NCBI GenBank assembly: GCA_934481375.1
Contig: CAKSPN010000063.1
Span: 1-8,708, forward strand
DNA: 8,708 nucleotides
Direction of reading: 5' to 3'
Source of the DNA: an uncultured Clostridia bacterium
GTDB lineage: Bacteria; Bacillota; Clostridia; UBA1381
The notes beneath the pieces were generated by a model. That model did no database searches. It was not told the DNA's origin and saw only the letters and a program-made list of their open reading frames with translations. A program made the position numbers and the translations under genes. This document shows, piece after piece, positions 6,394-8,708 of the stretch. The first letter of the stretch is position 1. Each line of letters starts with the position of its first letter.

Positions 6394-7476
6394 ATGTTTA
6401 AAAAATTACAGCTTAAAAAACATGCTTTGACGGGTATCTCGTTTATGCTGCCGCTGGTAGTGGCATCGGGACTCTTGATAGCAATCGGAAACATATTCGG
6501 AGGAAATCCTTCGACAATAACGGACTACAAAGCCGGCTACAACATCTGGCAGGCGGCAGTAACGCTCGGCGTATACGGTATGGGACTTCTTCCCGGCGTA
6601 ATGGGTGCGGCAATCGCTTATTCGATAGCCGACAGACCCGGTATCGCACCCGGTTTGTTAATGGGTATGATAGCGCAGAATATGGGCGCAGGCTTCCTGG
6701 GCGGTATGCTCGGAGGTTATCTGGCAGGTTACTTTGTTGAAATATTAAAGAAGCACTTAAAAGTTCCGAAGTGGGCGCAGGGTCTTATGCCGATGATGAT
6801 AATTCCGCTTATCTCGTCGGTGGTTATCGGACTTATAATGTTCTTCGTAATCGGCGGACCTATCGCATGGGCGTCGGAAGCACTTGAAAACTTCCTCGTA
6901 AGTATGCAGACAGGTTCAAGAGGTGTATTCGGAGCGATAATGGGCGCTATGGCGGCATTCGATTTCGGCGGTCCGGTAAACAAGGTTGCGTCATTATTCG
7001 CCGACGGCTTGCTTATGGACGGCGTTTACGGCCCCGAGGCGGTTAAGATATGCGCATCAATGATTCCGCCGTTCGGCGTTGCTCTTTCGTGGCTCATCAG
7101 AAGAAAGAGATATACAAAGAGCGAAACGGATAACATCAAAATCGCATTCCCGATGGGTATTTGTATGATAACAGAGGGTGTTATCCCGATAGCGGCGGTA
7201 GACCCGATAAGAGTTATTCTCTCCTGCTCGGTAGGTGCGGCAGTAGGCGGCGCTCTCATAATGATACTGAATGTAGGATCAATGGTTCCTTCGGGCGGTA
7301 TGTTCATAGTTCCGGCAATGATAAATCCGTGGGGCTTTATGCTCGCACTCGGCGTAGGTACGGTTATTACGGCGCTTCTGCTTGTAATTCTTAAAAAAGA
7401 CGCCAAGGAAGAGGACACTGTCGTGCTTGACGACGAGGAAGAAGAGGTTGACCTCTCACAGGTTAAAATAGGTTAA
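6394..7476 (+). CDS. PTS EIIC component (sugar channel), fructose family
   Basis: This 360-residue integral membrane protein binds and transports the sugar, which EIIB phosphorylates. It is mostly hydrophobic, with family signatures GISFMLPLVVASG (14-26), DRPGIAPGL (80-88), GFLGGMLGGYLAGY (100-113), MPMMIIPLI (132-140), DFGGPVNKVA (190-199) and ITEGVIPIAAVDPIRV (259-274). The motif usually read as PHGG in fructose EIICs appears here as VPSGGMF (298-304), with Ser300 at the His position, which may bear on sugar choice. After the last membrane segment there is an acidic tail (about 334-360, including DDEEEEVD). The start has a GGGAGGG ribosome site (6379-6385). The substrate is probably a ketohexose or related sugar, but this is inference. 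Confidence 0.9.
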   Translation: MFKKLQLKKHALTGISFMLPLVVASGLLIAIGNIFGGNPSTITDYKAGYNIWQAAVTLGVYGMGLLPGVMGAAIAYSIADRPGIAPGLLMGMIAQNMGAGFLGGMLGGYLAGYFVEILKKHLKVPKWAQGLMPMMIIPLISSVVIGLIMFFVIGGPIAWASEALENFLVSMQTGSRGVFGAIMGAMAAFDFGGPVNKVASLFADGLLMDGVYGPEAVKICASMIPPFGVALSWLIRRKRYTKSETDNIKIAFPMGICMITEGVIPIAAVDPIRVILSCSVGAAVGGALIMILNVGSMVPSGGMFIVPAMINPWGFMLALGVGTVITALLLVILKKDAKEEDTVVLDDEEEEVDLSQVKIG

Positions 7477-7497
7477 TTCCGGAAAGGGACGAGGACA

Positions 7498-8352
7498 ATG
7501 TATGTTTCAATGAAAAAGATGCTTGCGGACGCAAACGCAGGTAACTATGCGGTAATGGCGATAAACTGCTTCAATATCGAAACCGCACGTGCCGTAATCG
7601 GTGCGGCGGAGGAGGAAAAAGCTCCGATAATCGTCAATATCTTTCAGGATCATCTGCTGACGCACTGCGACAGCGAGCTGATAACTCCGGTGGTAAAAAT
7701 TCTTGCGGAGCGTGCTTCTGTGGACGTTGCCTTAAATTTTGACCACGGACAGGAGAAGGAATATCTCATAAAAGCTATCGACGACGGTTTTTCATCGGTT
7801 ATGGTCGATATGTCAAGATTTGACCTTGAGGAAAACATACGCCGTACAAAGGAAATTGCGGATTATGCACACGCACACGGCGCAAGCGCCGAGGGCGAAA
7901 TAGGCTGTCTGGGCGCAAGCGAGGGCGGAAATTTCACTCAGGACGCAATGTACACCGATCCCGAACAGGCAAAGATGTTTTTCGACCGCACGGGCATAGA
8001 CGCACTTGCGATTTCCATAGGAACATCGCACGGAAACTATCCCGACGGTATGGTTCCGAAGTTTGATATAGAAAGGCTCAAGGCTATCAAAAAGCTGACC
8101 GGCGCACCGCTTGTACTGCACGGCGGCTCGGGCTCGGGCGAGGAAAATATATTGAACTCGGTCAAAAACGGTATCAATAAGATAAATGTCGGATGCGACT
8201 TTATGAATGCAAATCGTGACGCGGCGGCAAAGCTTCTTAAAGAAAATCCCGATATTAACTTCTTTGATCTGATACACACAACAGAACAAGAGAGCAGAAA
8301 GCTTGTAAAATACTATATAGGTCTTTCCGGCTCGAAAGGTAAAAATGTTTAA
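7498..8352 (+). CDS. Class II ketose-bisphosphate aldolase, GatY/KbaY-like (first of two)
   Basis: This 284-residue cytoplasmic zinc-dependent aldolase family member probably splits a ketose phosphate into dihydroxyacetone phosphate and an aldehyde. Residues recognisable at GatY/KbaY-like positions are Asp82-His83 in NFDHG, the acidic E132-G-E134 segment, His178 in GTSHG, His208 in VLHGGSG and Asn230 in KINVG. It is divergent at several usually conserved places: AINCFN (21-26) replaces the common AFN pattern, Phe81 replaces Leu before DHG, and GCDF (232-235) stands where tagatose-type enzymes have ATEL and fructose-type have DTD. It could therefore act on a different ketose phosphate. The length is typical. 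The ATG follows GGAAAGGGA (7481-7489), 21 bases after EIIC, so it is part of the operon. Confidence 0.88.
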   Translation: MYVSMKKMLADANAGNYAVMAINCFNIETARAVIGAAEEEKAPIIVNIFQDHLLTHCDSELITPVVKILAERASVDVALNFDHGQEKEYLIKAIDDGFSSVMVDMSRFDLEENIRRTKEIADYAHAHGASAEGEIGCLGASEGGNFTQDAMYTDPEQAKMFFDRTGIDALAISIGTSHGNYPDGMVPKFDIERLKAIKKLTGAPLVLHGGSGSGEENILNSVKNGINKINVGCDFMNANRDAAAKLLKENPDINFFDLIHTTEQESRKLVKYYIGLSGSKGKNV

Positions 8353-8373
8353 TTTAAAAGGAGATGTATTGTT

Positions 8374-8708
8374 ATGTTAATCAATATGAAAGAAATGCTC
8401 GCAGTAGCGGACAAGAACGAATTTGCCGTACCGGCATTCAATATCGGCAGTGAGGCAATTTTAAAGGGTGTTGTGGAAAGCGCAAACGAAAAGAATGCGC
8501 CGGTAATACTGGCAATCCACCCCACAGAGCTTGAATTTTTGGGCGACAGCTTTATAAAGACATGTATCGAAGAAGCCAATAAGTCAAGAGTACCGATGGT
8601 TATTCACCTCGACCACGGCGGCAAGTTTGAGGAAATCCTCCGTGCTATCCGCTGCGGATTTACCTCTGTAATGATAGACGCATCGCATATGTCATATGAG
8701 GACAATAT
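8374..8708 (+). CDS. Class II ketose-bisphosphate aldolase, GatY/KbaY/Fba-like (second; 3' end outside window)
   Basis: The frame begins at ATG 8374 after AAAAGGAG (8356-8363) and stays open to the window end, giving 111 complete codons. The visible part has VPAFNIGSEA (19-28), ILAIHPTELEF (45-55), IHLDHGG with the catalytic Asp80-His81, and SVMIDASHMSYEDN near the end. These are the standard landmarks of the N-terminal 40% of a class II aldolase. It is closer to the family consensus than the preceding gene, with LDHG rather than FDHG and AFNI rather than AINC. The two aldolases are therefore related but clearly not a recent duplication. The zinc-binding histidines of the second half are outside the window. 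A second ATG at 8386 is less well spaced. Confidence 0.9.
   Translation, partial: MLINMKEMLAVADKNEFAVPAFNIGSEAILKGVVESANEKNAPVILAIHPTELEFLGDSFIKTCIEEANKSRVPMVIHLDHGGKFEEILRAIRCGFTSVMIDASHMSYEDN

Overview
The window looks like a chromosomal segment of an anaerobic Firmicute, most likely a Clostridia/Oscillospirales-type gut bacterium. This is inferred from the strong AGGAGG-type ribosome binding sites, the moderate base composition, the Gram-positive HPr with an intact Ser46, the PRD-type sugar regulator and the short palindromic intergenic repeats. No taxonomic marker gene is present, so the assignment is loose.

Left edge (1-336): the last codons of what appears to be an IS30-family transposase (to 65) and its probable terminal inverted repeat (about 49-74) abut a block of degenerate, hairpin-rich repeats (75-302). 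These run straight into a strong terminator (303-332). Region 337-1380 on the minus strand is a lone gene for a polytopic membrane protein with a DUF4234-like part and a C-terminal SHOCT motif. It has a near-consensus promoter at 1412-1440 and is unrelated in function to what follows.

From 1659 to the right edge a single tightly packed plus-strand operon encodes a sugar phosphotransferase system. In order it holds a MtlR/LicR-type PRD activator, HPr, Enzyme I, separate fructose-family EIIA, EIIB and EIIC proteins, and two different class II ketose-bisphosphate aldolases; the second aldolase is cut by the window edge. Gaps within the operon are 6-25 bases, with no visible internal terminator.

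The operon is notable because it appears to carry a complete phosphorelay: PEP to EI (His179), to HPr (His15), to EIIA (His67), to EIIB (Cys9), to sugar moving through EIIC. The regulator that would read this relay (EIIA-like His570, EIIB-like Cys414, PRD2 His396) sits at the head. Incoming ketose phosphate would be cleaved to trioses by the aldolases. The transported sugar cannot be read from the sequence; a fructose- or tagatose-like ketose is the reasonable guess. Each component belongs to a known family. The unusual points are the dedicated ptsHI pair in a substrate operon, the loss of three of the four usual PRD histidines, a Ser in place of a usual EIIC His, and the tandem divergent aldolases.
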